Below, piece by piece: positions 53,010-60,906 of a DNA stretch of 64,000 nt. Numbering within the stretch: position 1 is the stretch's first letter; the number at the start of each line of letters is the position of its first letter. The position numbers and the translations under genes were made by a program. Location of the stretch: NCBI GenBank assembly GCA_035551355.1, contig DASZNF010000078.1, forward strand, positions 1 to 64,000. Direction: 5' to 3'. Below the pieces are notes generated by a model. It ran no database searches and was not told the origin of the DNA. It saw nothing but the letters and a program-made list of their open reading frames with translations. Origin of the DNA: DATATV01 sp035551355. GTDB taxonomy: Bacteria > Actinomycetota > Actinomycetes > Mycobacteriales > Pseudonocardiaceae.

Positions 53010-53116
53010 GGTTGAGCGGAACCTGTCCACCCGTCCAGCGTGACGTATCGGCTGGCCAGACCCGTCCAGCGGGTGGACAGCCGGATGGACAGGTGGGACA
53101 GGTTCACCGCTCAACC
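53010..53116. repeat. Long inverted repeat
   Basis: The left arm begins GGTTGAGCGG at 53010 and runs through CCTGTCCACC to 53031; the right arm (53092-53116) is its complement apart from three extra bases and ends CCGCTCAACC. The 60-base centre carries two CCCGTCCAGCG copies. Confidence 0.8.
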
Positions 53117-53256
53117 GGGACGGGTGTGACACCCGCCCCTGCCGCTATCGGTGGGCCGTTCCGAGCGCCTTCGGGGCCGGAGTGTGACGGGAACGCCGGG
53201 GACGTCACACCCGTCACAATCGAATGTTCGCTGGTCGCGAGCATGCTGGGCTGTGG

Positions 53257-53294
53257 CGGTTCCGAGTGGCTGTGACGGTTCCGAGTGGGTGCGA
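53257..53294 (+). repeat. 19-base tandem direct repeat
   Basis: Unit CGGTTCCGAGTGGSTGYGA repeated twice in tandem (17 of 19 identical), just before the end of the phosphotransferase-fold gene. Confidence 0.8.
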
Positions 53295-53304
53295 CGGCCG
53301 GGTG

Positions 53305-54171
53305 TCACAGCGCGGCAGTGTCGACGATCGGTTGAATGTGCTCGCGGACCACCTGGGCCAGGTCGCTGTTCTCCCCCTGCTGAGCGCGGCTCAGTATGCG
53401 GGCTGCGACGAACACCTGGGCCTGCCGACCGTCCGGGGAATCCAGCACGTCTCGGAATACCTCGTTGACCCGACGTGCGGTGTCCGGGATCAGCAGACTG
53501 AACAAGTAAAGCGTGGCCTCGTCATAGCCAGCAGGCCCAGAACCCCACAATTCCCAATCCAGCAGCCCGAAATCTGGCATGAGCAGATTGCTCCAGTGCA
53601 GATCCCCATGGACGGTTTCCCACCGATTGACCGGAAGATCGACATCGAACACCGCGTGAACGCGAGTCTTGACCTGTTCGGCGGTCACACCGTGTCGGCT
53701 GGTGGTGGTTGACCGGATCACCTCCAGCCCGTGGCGCAGGTCGTGCCACCACGCATTGGGCAGGGTCAGCGGTGTGCGGAGCACGTCCGTGGCCGAGCAG
53801 GGCCAGCCGGGGGCCATGGCCATGACCTCGGCTCGCACCTGCCTCCGCCACTCCGAATCGCTCCATTCCGTCCAGTCGAGCACGCGCGGTCGCGGCACGG
53901 CGGTGATGACGTTCGCGTCCGTGTTGCCGGTCCAGAAATCGGCCGGTAGCCAGCGATGATCCTCGGTGACCACTCGCAGCCACCTCGGCCCGGCCGGGCT
54001 CTGCGCCGGGCCGGACAGCGAGCGCAGCCGCCAGCCGAACGTCGGTTCCTCGACCAGGGTGAGGCCGAAGTGGTTCGCGGCGCGGTCAAGGTAGCGGCGC
54101 AGCCACGCCTGGTACCGCTGGTCGGCCTGGGTCGTGTCCTCGGCCACCGGTTCAGTCGTCCTCGGTGACAT
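53305..54171 (-). CDS. Aminoglycoside phosphotransferase-fold protein
   Basis: A 288-residue protein of the APH/choline kinase fold. The catalytic loop HGDLHWSNLL has Asp190 and Asn195, and the metal-binding Asp205 lies in LLDWELWG. The N-terminal nucleotide lobe is divergent. Its start overlaps the end of the AAA ATPase gene by 20 bases; it is the last gene of the radical SAM operon. It may phosphorylate a small metabolite or the operon's product; aminoglycoside resistance is not implied. Confidence 0.82.
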   Translation of the reverse strand: MSPRTTEPVAEDTTQADQRYQAWLRRYLDRAANHFGLTLVEEPTFGWRLRSLSGPAQSPAGPRWLRVVTEDHRWLPADFWTGNTDANVITAVPRPRVLDWTEWSDSEWRRQVRAEVMAMAPGWPCSATDVLRTPLTLPNAWWHDLRHGLEVIRSTTTSRHGVTAEQVKTRVHAVFDVDLPVNRWETVHGDLHWSNLLMPDFGLLDWELWGSGPAGYDEATLYLFSLLIPDTARRVNEVFRDVLDSPDGRQAQVFVAARILSRAQQGENSDLAQVVREHIQPIVDTAAL

Positions 54172-54904
54172 GGCGCAGGTAGGACTGCGGGTCGTTGAGA
54201 TAGCGCCGCCAGTGGGCGACCAGGTCGAGTCGGTCCCAGGTGGTCCGGCGGCAGCCGTGTTCGCCGATCTCGATGATCTCCGCGCCGGGGGTGGTGGCCA
54301 GGATCGGTGAGTGCGTGGCGCAGACGACCTGCGCGCCGGAGTTGCCGAGTTGGTGTATGAGGGCGACCAGCTTGAGGCAGGAGGAGAAGGACAGGGCGGC
54401 CTCGGGCTCGTCCATCACGTACAGGCCGGGTTCGCGGAACATCGCGTCGAGCACGGTGAGAAAACCCTCGCCGTGGCTCATCTCGCTGGTGTCTTCCTCC
54501 CAGTAGCCGTGCATCCCGCTGACGGCGTTCATGAACCCGAACGCGGTTTCCGCGCGGAGGAAGTAGCCCTTCTTCCGGGTGCGGGCGCCGGCCAGCATCC
54601 GTCCGCCGGCCGGGGTGGTGTCCAGTCGCAGGATCTCGCCCAACGGAGTTTTGGGCCGGTCGTTGACGTACTTGCGGCCTGCTCGCCCGCCGCGCGCATC
54701 CAGTCCGAACGCCTCCGCGAGGGCTTCGACCAGAGTGGATTTCCCCGATCCGTTCTCGCCGACCAGGAAGGTGATGGGCTGATCGAAGGTCAGGCCGCCC
54801 TCGGCCAGTTCGGCCACGGCGGGCACGTCGAAGGGCCAGGCGTGCCGTTTCCGTGTGTCGGAGGGCAATAGGTCGTCGGGGATGTAGGCGCGGCGGACGA
54901 GCAT
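54152..54904 (-). CDS. AAA family (ABC-type) ATPase
   Basis: A 250-residue SMC/ABC-like soluble ATPase: Walker A GENGSGKS (49-56), signature MSHGEGFLTVL (142-152), Walker B LYVMDEPEAALS (161-172), His switch CATHSP (195-200). No membrane partner is present. It lies 14 bases after the radical SAM gene and overlaps the next gene. Stand-alone ATPases of this kind are common in actinomycete accessory loci; the partner may be one of the operon proteins. Confidence 0.88.
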   Translation of the reverse strand: MLVRRAYIPDDLLPSDTRKRHAWPFDVPAVAELAEGGLTFDQPITFLVGENGSGKSTLVEALAEAFGLDARGGRAGRKYVNDRPKTPLGEILRLDTTPAGGRMLAGARTRKKGYFLRAETAFGFMNAVSGMHGYWEEDTSEMSHGEGFLTVLDAMFREPGLYVMDEPEAALSFSSCLKLVALIHQLGNSGAQVVCATHSPILATTPGAEIIEIGEHGCRRTTWDRLDLVAHWRRYLNDPQSYLRHVTEDD

Positions 54905-54918
54905 CAGACCAATCCGGT

Positions 54919-55863
54919 TCAGTAGGCTGGGGCGCAGTTACCGCTGGGCGTGCAATTGCCTGCGGGCCGACACGACGGGCTACACGAGGGCGAGCACTGC
55001 GGATCGCACATGTTGCTCGGGCAACAGTTCGGGTTGCATATCCCGGAGGGTACGGCAGCGGCGATCTGTTTCCGGGCAGTGCCGAGTGCCGGGCCACCCA
55101 TGATGTCGGCCAGGGCGGAAGTCCGGACGTTGCCCAGTGGCATCCAACGGGCGAACACGCACGGCCAGACCGCGCCGTCCGGCGCGATCGCCGCGACCCC
55201 ATCGGCGCACTGACCACACAATTGGCCGACGCTGGGCACGAGATCCCGGATTCCGCGGCCGACCTGGCGCAGGTGGTCAACGGCGATCGAGGTCACGCCC
55301 AGCGCGGTCAATTCGACCCGGGCCTGCTGGGTGCGCTGCTGGCCGCCCAGGTCGATGATTCCGACCCGAAGCGGGATGCTGCGGCGAACTGCCTCGCCGA
55401 TGTTGGTCTTCGTGCGAAGGTAGCTTCCGCGTCGCTGGGTGATCGCCTCGTGCTGTTCGGGAGTGTCGGCGTAGTAGCTGGTCGCCAAGCTGACGCCCGG
55501 CCGAGCGAAGGTCTCCCATAGCTGCGGTGTCACCCGAACGAGATTGCTGAACACCTCCACACGCAGCCCGCTGGTCAGGGCCTGATCGATCAGCTCGGTC
55601 AGATGTGGGTGCAATGTCGGCTCGCCGCCGATAAACTGCACGGTCCGCACGCCCAGAACAGCAGCCTGTGTGATGACCTGCCGCCAATCAGCGGGTGTCA
55701 TCGCTCCGTGCGTTCCGGTCGGCGAACTGCTGGCATAACAATGCGAACAGGTCAACTGGCATTTACCGGTGATCTCTAACCACAAAAACCGCAGTCTACG
55801 ATTTCCTGGGCTGTCCATCTTGGCAGCGTTGATATTCGGCGGGAAAGTTTCGTTGATTGTCAT
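54919..55863 (-). CDS. Radical SAM protein with Cys/Pro-rich C-terminal tail
   Basis: A 314-residue radical SAM enzyme. CQLTCSHC (Cys35, Cys39, Cys42) binds the catalytic 4Fe-4S cluster and GGEP (79-82) binds SAM. A SPASM-like region holds GQCADG and WPCVFARW. The last 40 residues carry nine Cys in CxP repeats (CNPNCCPSNMCDPQCSPSC, then SPSCRPAGNC, TPSGNCAPAY). The tail may bind extra clusters or be a self-encoded substrate. ATG 55863 is chosen by family length. Peptide modification is the usual job of such proteins. Confidence 0.88.
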   Translation of the reverse strand: MTINETFPPNINAAKMDSPGNRRLRFLWLEITGKCQLTCSHCYASSSPTGTHGAMTPADWRQVITQAAVLGVRTVQFIGGEPTLHPHLTELIDQALTSGLRVEVFSNLVRVTPQLWETFARPGVSLATSYYADTPEQHEAITQRRGSYLRTKTNIGEAVRRSIPLRVGIIDLGGQQRTQQARVELTALGVTSIAVDHLRQVGRGIRDLVPSVGQLCGQCADGVAAIAPDGAVWPCVFARWMPLGNVRTSALADIMGGPALGTARKQIAAAVPSGICNPNCCPSNMCDPQCSPSCSPSCRPAGNCTPSGNCAPAY

Positions 55864-55901
55864 TTTCGTGTTCCAATCTCTACCTTGTTGCCGGTCGCGA
55901 A

Positions 55902-55935
55902 CAGGTCGGGCCGCTTGCGCCAACGGCCCGACCTG
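55902..55935 (-). promoter_or_regulatory. Intra-operon hairpin before the radical SAM gene
   Basis: A perfect 12-base stem (CAGGTCGGGCCG and complement) with a 10-base loop, 38 bases upstream of the radical SAM start, without a T run. It could set unequal expression of the two small proteins and the enzyme. Confidence 0.5.
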
Positions 55936-56007
55936 CGCTACTGGTGGAGAGAACGAGTGGATCGCAACAGGCGAGAAGGAGCACGGCCCGGCCGCCTGGA
56001 TCTCGAT

Positions 56008-56286
56008 CTATTCGGACTCGTGCTGGCTCGCCAGCAAGTTCGCTTGGATTGTGTAATGCTCGACCAAACGGCACGATTCCTGCGCCCACCAATTCGTCTC
56101 GTTCGGTCGCTCCTTGTCGACCTTTGCTACGGCCGAATAAGTTTCCGAAGCGTGCCGGTGATATTCAGCCAGCACGGCAGGTCCCGCGCCGGAACCCGGC
56201 CAGAATTCCGCCAATGATTCGTGAGCTTCGGCGAGTGTGCGTGGCCGGGTGTTCTGTCGGCCGTCCTTTGTCATGGCGCGTGACAT
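56008..56286 (-). CDS. Small AMED_5909-like protein
   Basis: A 92-residue protein whose ATG directly follows the stop of the preceding gene. RTLAEAHESLAEFWPGSGAG and YHRHASETYSAVAKVDKERP ... WAQESCRLVEHYTIQANLL resemble small actinomycete proteins annotated AMED_5909 family, known to me only as hypothetical and often beside XRE regulators. It is all helical. It could be a chaperone or substrate carrier of the radical SAM enzyme. Confidence 0.7.
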   Translation of the reverse strand: MSRAMTKDGRQNTRPRTLAEAHESLAEFWPGSGAGPAVLAEYHRHASETYSAVAKVDKERPNETNWWAQESCRLVEHYTIQANLLASQHESE

Positions 56287-56565
56287 CTAATCGTCCAACC
56301 AGATCAGCCGGGTGATTCCGGTCTTTTCGTGGAAGCGCAGCACGTTGCTCGCGTCGCTGCTGCGCCACACCACGTTGCCATCCGGCCGGTAGAACAGCGC
56401 CGACCGGGGTTCGGGCAGGTCGATTCCCCACCCCAGGAAAGGTGATCCGTCCTGGGTGCGGATGCCGTAGACGGCGAACGGCCTGGGCCGGAACCACCGG
56501 GCGTCGGAGTCCAGGTCGGCCAGAAGTTCATCGGTGGTGTGTGCGAGATCGGACGCGGTGTGCAT
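56287..56565 (-). CDS. Small hypothetical protein, first gene of the radical SAM operon
   Basis: A 92-residue protein from ATG 56565, with AAAGGAT upstream. Sequence RWFRPRPFAVYGIRTQDGSP then LGWGIDLPEPRSALFYRPDG and a WLDD end suggests a small beta-rich domain. I recognise no family. It is transcribed divergently from the XRE regulator, across a clear palindrome, so it leads the operon. Confidence 0.65.
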   Translation of the reverse strand: MHTASDLAHTTDELLADLDSDARWFRPRPFAVYGIRTQDGSPFLGWGIDLPEPRSALFYRPDGNVVWRSSDASNVLRFHEKTGITRLIWLDD

Positions 56566-56682
56566 CAAGAGAATCCTTTCGGCTGGTCAGGCCGCTCCAG
56601 CCAGGACTGGGGAAACTTCGGGTGAAGTCAGTCACCAACCGGGCGAACTGCCTGTAAAGGTAAAGATGCTGGTCAGGTGGCT

Positions 56683-56720
56683 CCCCAACAAACTGTTGGG
56701 GGCCGTGTTTGCCGTATCCT
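56683..56720. promoter_or_regulatory. Palindromic operator and divergent promoters
   Basis: CCCCAACA-AAC-TGTTGGGG (56683-56701) is a perfect 8-base-arm palindrome. On the plus side TATCCT (56715-56720) lies six bases before the ATG of the XRE regulator, so that mRNA is likely leaderless. On the minus side TTGTTG inside the palindrome could be the -35 of the operon. Confidence 0.65.
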
Positions 56721-56726
56721 CGATGT

Positions 56727-57965
56727 ATGCGGCTGGACGACTCGGCGACCGTCGGTGAACGTATTGCCTACTACCGCAAGCGGCGCGGCATGACACAGGA
56801 AGTCCTGTGCGGCCTCGTCGGTGGCCGGTCCACGGAGTGGCTACGTCAACTGGAGAACGGTAAGCGCGAAGTCGATCGGTTGTCCACCATTGTCGCGGTG
56901 GCCGAGGCGCTGCGGATCAGTCCGATGACGCTGCTGCCCGGACCGTTCCGCACCACGCCGCGCCGGGGTGCCACGCTGGGGACCGCGCCGGATTCGGTAC
57001 CGGCCATCGAGTCGGCCATGTTGCGCTACGACGGCATCGCCGGGCTGATCGGTGTTCCGGAACGTCCGCAGGCTACACCGGCGGACCTGCGGATTCGGAT
57101 GGAACGGGCGTTCGTGTGTTCCCAGACCGAACGGTGGTCGGAGATGGCACCGCTGGTGCCGAACATGATCGCCGATGCCTGGCAGCTCGTGGACCACGCG
57201 GCCACCGAGGCGCAGCAGCGCGAGGCGTCCGAGTTGCAGGCCCTGGTGTACCGGGTGACCTCGGGGATGCTGGACCGGCTGGGTGAGACGCGCTTGCCGT
57301 GGGTGGCCGCAGAACGCTCGATGAACGCGGCCGAGCGAACCGGCGATCCGCTGCTGATCGGCGGTGGGGCCTGGCGGCTGGCCGTCGTGCTGCGGCACGC
57401 CGGTCGCCTGGTGGAGTCCACCGACGCCCCGGTCGCCGCCGCCGACGCCCTACGGTCCGAACTGGACACTCCGGAGTCGTATTCGGTCTACGGGTCGTTG
57501 ATGTTGAAGGGCGCGGTCGGCGCGGCGACGCTCGGCGACCACAAGGCCACGTGGGACTACTTCGGGGAAGCCTCGCGCGCCGCCGACATGATCGGCGACC
57601 GCAACGATTACTGGTTCGCGTTCGGGCCGACCAACATCGCGATCCATCGGGTATGGCTGGCCCTGGAGCTGGGCGATCCGTCGCGGGCGATCGACCAGGC
57701 TTCCCACGTCGACCATGACCAGCTGCCCCGGGAACTGACCGAACGGCGGACGTCGCACCTGATCGCGGTCGCGTGGGCGCACTACCTGCGCCGACAAGAC
57801 CGTGACGCGCTGGACACCCTGAAGTCGGCGCAGGCGTCCGCACCCGAACAACTGATCTTCACGCACCGGGTGCATTCGATGTTGCGGGGCATGCTCCGGC
57901 GTGAGCGTCGATCGATCCGCCATGACCTCCGCGAGATGGCCGAGTTCGTCGGCGTCGCTGCCTGA
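56727..57965 (+). CDS. XRE family regulator with TPR-like C-terminal domain
   Basis: A 412-residue protein from ATG 56727. The HTH covers about 8-60 (VGERIAYYRKRRGMTQEVLC, STEWLRQLENGKREVDRLST). The remaining 330 residues are all helical with repeat-like units (RTGDPLLIGGGAWRLAVVLR, SVYGSLMLKGAVGAATLGDH, ALELGDPSRAIDQASHV), like the ligand domains of actinomycete signal-sensing XRE proteins. It is divergent from the radical SAM operon and probably controls it through the intervening palindrome. Confidence 0.87.
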   Translation: MRLDDSATVGERIAYYRKRRGMTQEVLCGLVGGRSTEWLRQLENGKREVDRLSTIVAVAEALRISPMTLLPGPFRTTPRRGATLGTAPDSVPAIESAMLRYDGIAGLIGVPERPQATPADLRIRMERAFVCSQTERWSEMAPLVPNMIADAWQLVDHAATEAQQREASELQALVYRVTSGMLDRLGETRLPWVAAERSMNAAERTGDPLLIGGGAWRLAVVLRHAGRLVESTDAPVAAADALRSELDTPESYSVYGSLMLKGAVGAATLGDHKATWDYFGEASRAADMIGDRNDYWFAFGPTNIAIHRVWLALELGDPSRAIDQASHVDHDQLPRELTERRTSHLIAVAWAHYLRRQDRDALDTLKSAQASAPEQLIFTHRVHSMLRGMLRRERRSIRHDLREMAEFVGVAA

Positions 57966-58120
57966 CCGCGAAGAAGGTCGACGACTTCCGCGTCAACGCG
58001 GCCGACACGGGACCAGAGACTTCATCCGAGGCATCGAGTCGGGGACAGCATCGGTAGGGACGAAGTAGCTGCCCACCAGCCCGGACGCGCCACATGGGGG
58101 CTACCGCTCTAACAGGTAGC
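57966..58120. other. Intergenic sequence with no recognised feature
   Basis: Between the XRE regulator and the recombinase remnant. A stretch at about 58115-58131 (GGTAGCTCAATCGGTA) looks like a tRNA D-arm, but no cloverleaf can be built around it. Confidence 0.4.
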
Positions 58121-58276
58121 TCAATCGGTACCCGTATCGGCAGGTGGACTGGTAGTCCTGTCGGCAGACGTTTTCGACCGGGTGCGTCGGTGAAGTGGCT
58201 TGAGATCGACCGGAACGCCGGAGACGATCACGCAGCGGTTCGTATTGTGGTACATCCGGCCCACCAAACTAGTCAT
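58121..58276 (-). CDS. Possible small protein after the recombinase remnant
   Basis: A 51-codon frame whose ATG overlaps the TAA of the recombinase fragment (TAATG). Sequence MTSLVGRMYHNTNRCVIVSG, then VPVDLKPLHRRTRSK. No family recognised; the ribosome site is weak. Confidence 0.25.
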   Translation of the reverse strand: MTSLVGRMYHNTNRCVIVSGVPVDLKPLHRRTRSKTSADRTTSPPADTGTD

Positions 58277-58611
58277 TACGCGAACCGTTCCCTTCGGGGC
58301 TGTTTCCGCTGGTAGGGCGGATGCGGCCCCGTTGTGGTTGGCGGTGTGGGGATACGGAAGACCGGACGGAGCCGGTTGGGTGCGGTGACGATCACCATCG
58401 CGACCAGGGCTTCGACCAGTGCCTTGCGCTTGTTGTGGCTGCCGGTGGTGATGATCTCCGTGATCCGGTTCGCGATCGCGGTGAGGGTGGCCTTCTCGGG
58501 GGCGGTGGGTTCGGCGTCCAGGGACAGCGTCAGCTCGTCGCGGCGGCTGCGCGACTGCTTGGTCGTGGTGCGCAGTTCGACCAGGCGGTCGGCCACGAGT
58601 TCTTCCTCCAT
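58276..58611 (-). pseudogene. C-terminal remnant of a second serine recombinase
   Basis: The frame encodes the coiled coil and tail of a large serine recombinase (LVADRLVELRTTTKQSRSRR, ANRITEIITTGSHNKRKALV, EALVAMVIVTAPNRLRPVF). The catalytic resolvase domain, recombinase domain and zinc ribbon are missing. On the plus strand just beyond lies another tiny coding remnant (HLMVEGPEIDIQAARKD, ending at 58678). Together they mark an old junction. Confidence 0.75.
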
Positions 58612-58680
58612 TCACAACCCGAACCACCTGATGGTGGAAGGCCCCGAGATCGACATCCAGGCCGCCCGCAAGGATTGACG

Positions 58681-59136
58681 TCAGTTCGCCCGCTCGGTGT
58701 ACGACGTCTGCGAAAAATCCTCGTCATCCTCATCCGCCGACACTGGCCGTGGCCGTTTGGGTGCCGCGACAGCGGCAGGCGGGATGACAGGTTGTTGGCC
58801 AACCGTGGGCACGCCATCGCGCATCGCGGCGAGCTTGGCCTCCGGTGTGTACGGCCGGTCCGTGTTGAGCAGCTCGGCCCGTTGCTCGTCAGACAGCCGT
58901 GCGATGCCGGCTTCGAGGTTGGCCACCCGGCGGGCGGCCACGTCAAGGAACTGGGGAGACCGCAAGACCTCGCGGACGTTGCGCCGACCGCCCAGTACGT
59001 CCGTGACCAGTGAGCGCATCTCGGGGTTGTCGGTCTGGCGGGCGAACACGGCCAGGTTCGCCCGCAGCTCCCGCCCGTCGGCCTCGTCCCCGTGGGTCAG
59101 GGCGGTGATCCCCGACTGCTCATCCGCTGGGTTCAT
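58681..59136 (-). CDS. Hypothetical protein coupled to an ESX-like gene
   Basis: A 151-residue, acidic, helical protein (DEADGRELRANLAVFARQTD, LDVAARRVANLEAGIARLSD) with a Pro/Ala-rich C-terminal half. Its ATG overlaps the stop of the upstream broken gene (ATGA), so the two formed an operon. Similar short proteins often follow WXG/ESX-type substrate genes in actinomycetes. Function unknown. Confidence 0.6.
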   Translation of the reverse strand: MNPADEQSGITALTHGDEADGRELRANLAVFARQTDNPEMRSLVTDVLGGRRNVREVLRSPQFLDVAARRVANLEAGIARLSDEQRAELLNTDRPYTPEAKLAAMRDGVPTVGQQPVIPPAAVAAPKRPRPVSADEDDEDFSQTSYTERAN

Positions 59137-60290
59137 TGCGGCCCCCGCCTCCCGGTCGGCGTGCTGCTGTCTTCCTCAGGTTGCTGCCCCTGCGAGGCGT
59201 TCGCGTACCCGACCGCAGGCGGTTTGATCGACGCGCTGTAGGTCTGCAAGCCACCTATCAGGGTCATGATCCCGCCCACCATGCCCTGGTACACGGTCCA
59301 CCACTTTCCCCAGATATCCCCGATTTCCTTGACTTTCTTGACGATCTTGACGACCTGCGAGGCGCTCATGGCATCCAGCACGACGTCGACCCCGGGTACC
59401 TCCTGCAGACAGCCAGCCGCAGCAGCCTTCGCGAGTGCCTGCACGACCCAGTCCAGCAGCTGGGTGATGGCCCCGATCAGGGTCGCCCCGATCTGTTGGA
59501 TGGCAATCACCAAGGTGTCGAGTTTGCCCGCCAGACTCGACAGGGACTCACCATGGGCCGCGATCGCGTTGGCCAACTGATCGAAATAGCCCTGGGCGGC
59601 GCTGGCGGCCGTACCCTGCCAGGACTTCAGCATGGTGGCCGTGCCCTCGGCGATGGCGGTCGCGGCGGTGTTCTCGAAGTCGGCAAGGTTCAGGATCGCG
59701 TTGCGGCATTTGGCCAGAGCCTTATAGTCGCCGAACAGCCTCTCCTTGACCCAGTCCTCGACGTTGAACCCGAAGAAGGCGAGGATCTTGAGGACGAGTT
59801 CCGTTTCGCTGAAGTAGCCGACCATTTCGAGGACATATTCGGCCATTTCGGGAACGGCCCCGTCGTCACCGGGAGGGGTGAGTTTGGTCGCCGGGTCGAC
59901 GCCGGCGAGGACACGTCGACGTCGTCGGCCAGCGGGGTGACGCCGGACGGTTTGTAGGTCGAATCCAGGTGCTGGGCGGTCTTGTAATCCTGGCCGCGGT
60001 ACTGAGCCGCGGATACCGTGAGCCCGTGCGCCGACGAGGACAACAGCCCGCTGATCACGGAGTAGCTGCCGTCGAGCTGGGTGCACAGCGCATCCATGGC
60101 GCTTACGATCGGCTTGAAGCACAGGCCGCCAGCGCTCTCGTCGAGCTTCACCCAGGCGTTCGCGTAGTCCTCGGCCGTGTTGAGGAATTCGTAGTCAAGG
60201 GCCGTCGGGGACGCGGTTCCCGATCCCGGATGCGCTCAGCGTGGTGGCGAATGCGGTGAGCGCGCCGGGTTGAACCGAAAATCCGCCCAT
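59133..60290 (-). pseudogene. ESX/WXG-like secreted protein gene with two frameshifts
   Basis: Three minus-strand frames carry one protein in order: MGGFSVQPGALTAFATTLSA (start 60290, stop 60195), DYANAWVKLDESAGGLCFKP to AQHLDSTYKPSGVTPLADD, then VPEMAEYVLEMVGYFSETEL and a long helical, alanine-rich region to 59133. Frame changes fall near 60200-60225 and 59880-59930. The helical start, the W-containing segment and the long amphipathic middle resemble type VII secretion substrates. Confidence 0.65.
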
Positions 60291-60374
60291 CTGACCCCCA
60301 AAGTCACTCTCCGTGCTACCTCGATCACAACTACACTACCGGAGTCGACGGCGAGGGCGGGGAGGTTCGATCTC

Positions 60375-60686
60375 ATGCGCGATCGCGTGCACGAACCAGC
60401 ACGAGGTCCGGGAGTTCCTCGGGCGCTGCAACCCTACAAACAGTCCTGGAAAGCAACCTGGGCTGTGATCGCTATCCCGATCCTGTTGTTGGGCCTCAGC
60501 GTGCTGGTGTGGACCGCGGGGACCATAACGTGGCTACTGGTGTTCCCCTGGGTAGCCATGGCCGGCTCGGCCTACTGTTATGTCCGGGGTCGTGCCAGCA
60601 ACACGGTTATTCCCGGCACCCTGTGGGACGCCGGACAGGGACTGCTCGCCATCGGCGCATTGCTGCTCCTGCTGGTGGCGCACTGA
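60375..60686 (+). CDS. Small membrane protein
   Basis: A 103-residue protein from ATG 60375, after GGGGAGG. Two or three membrane helices: TWAVIAIPILLLGLSVLVWT, ITWLLVFPWVAMAGSAYCYV and GLLAIGALLLLLVAH at the end. Unknown function. Confidence 0.65.
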   Translation: MRDRVHEPARGPGVPRALQPYKQSWKATWAVIAIPILLLGLSVLVWTAGTITWLLVFPWVAMAGSAYCYVRGRASNTVIPGTLWDAGQGLLAIGALLLLLVAH

Positions 60687-60906
60687 CCCGCGGCGCGGAA
60701 TAGGCCCCGCCCCTCTGGGTCGCCTGATTCGTGGCAACCTGGCCAGCGTGATGCCAAGATTGAGATTGAGGTCGGGGCGTCGCAGCTCAACTATAGTACT
60801 GGATGCCGTACTATAGTTGGGCCTACGGGGCCTCATCCTTGAGTAAGTACTTCCGCCAACCTGCGGCCAGGGAAGTCGATCAAACCAACGAAGCGATCAC
60901 CGGACC
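60687..60906. other. Intergenic region with an AT-rich palindrome
   Basis: No gene is supported. The only clear feature is the inverted repeat at 60788-60819. Confidence 0.5.
60788..60819. promoter_or_regulatory. Perfect AT-rich inverted repeat, orphan operator
   Basis: CAACTATAGTAC, eight bases, and its exact complement. ACTATAGT-type repeats are typical of GntR-family sites, but no such regulator is in the window. Confidence 0.6.

Larger units (their letters stand above)
52655..53304. other. Repeat-rich noncoding segment of the mobile region
   Basis: No credible gene. It holds a long inverted repeat, a 15-base palindrome CGGGTGTGACACCCG (53121-53135), many TGTGAC/GTCACA motifs in both directions, two copies of CCCGTCCAGCG, and two 19-base direct repeats. 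The density of repeats suggests an origin of replication, transfer origin or integration control region. Confidence 0.55.

Noticed and set aside
52960..53310. CRISPR-like array
   Set aside because: Repeats are few, of different kinds and not regularly spaced; no cas genes in the window.
53305..54171. Aminoglycoside resistance gene
   Set aside because: Only the general APH fold motifs are present; sequence and operon context do not support a specific drug-resistance call.
58100..58140. tRNA D-arm-like sequence GGTAGCTCAATCGGTA
   Set aside because: No matching D-stem, anticodon or T-arm can be built around it; not a tRNA gene.
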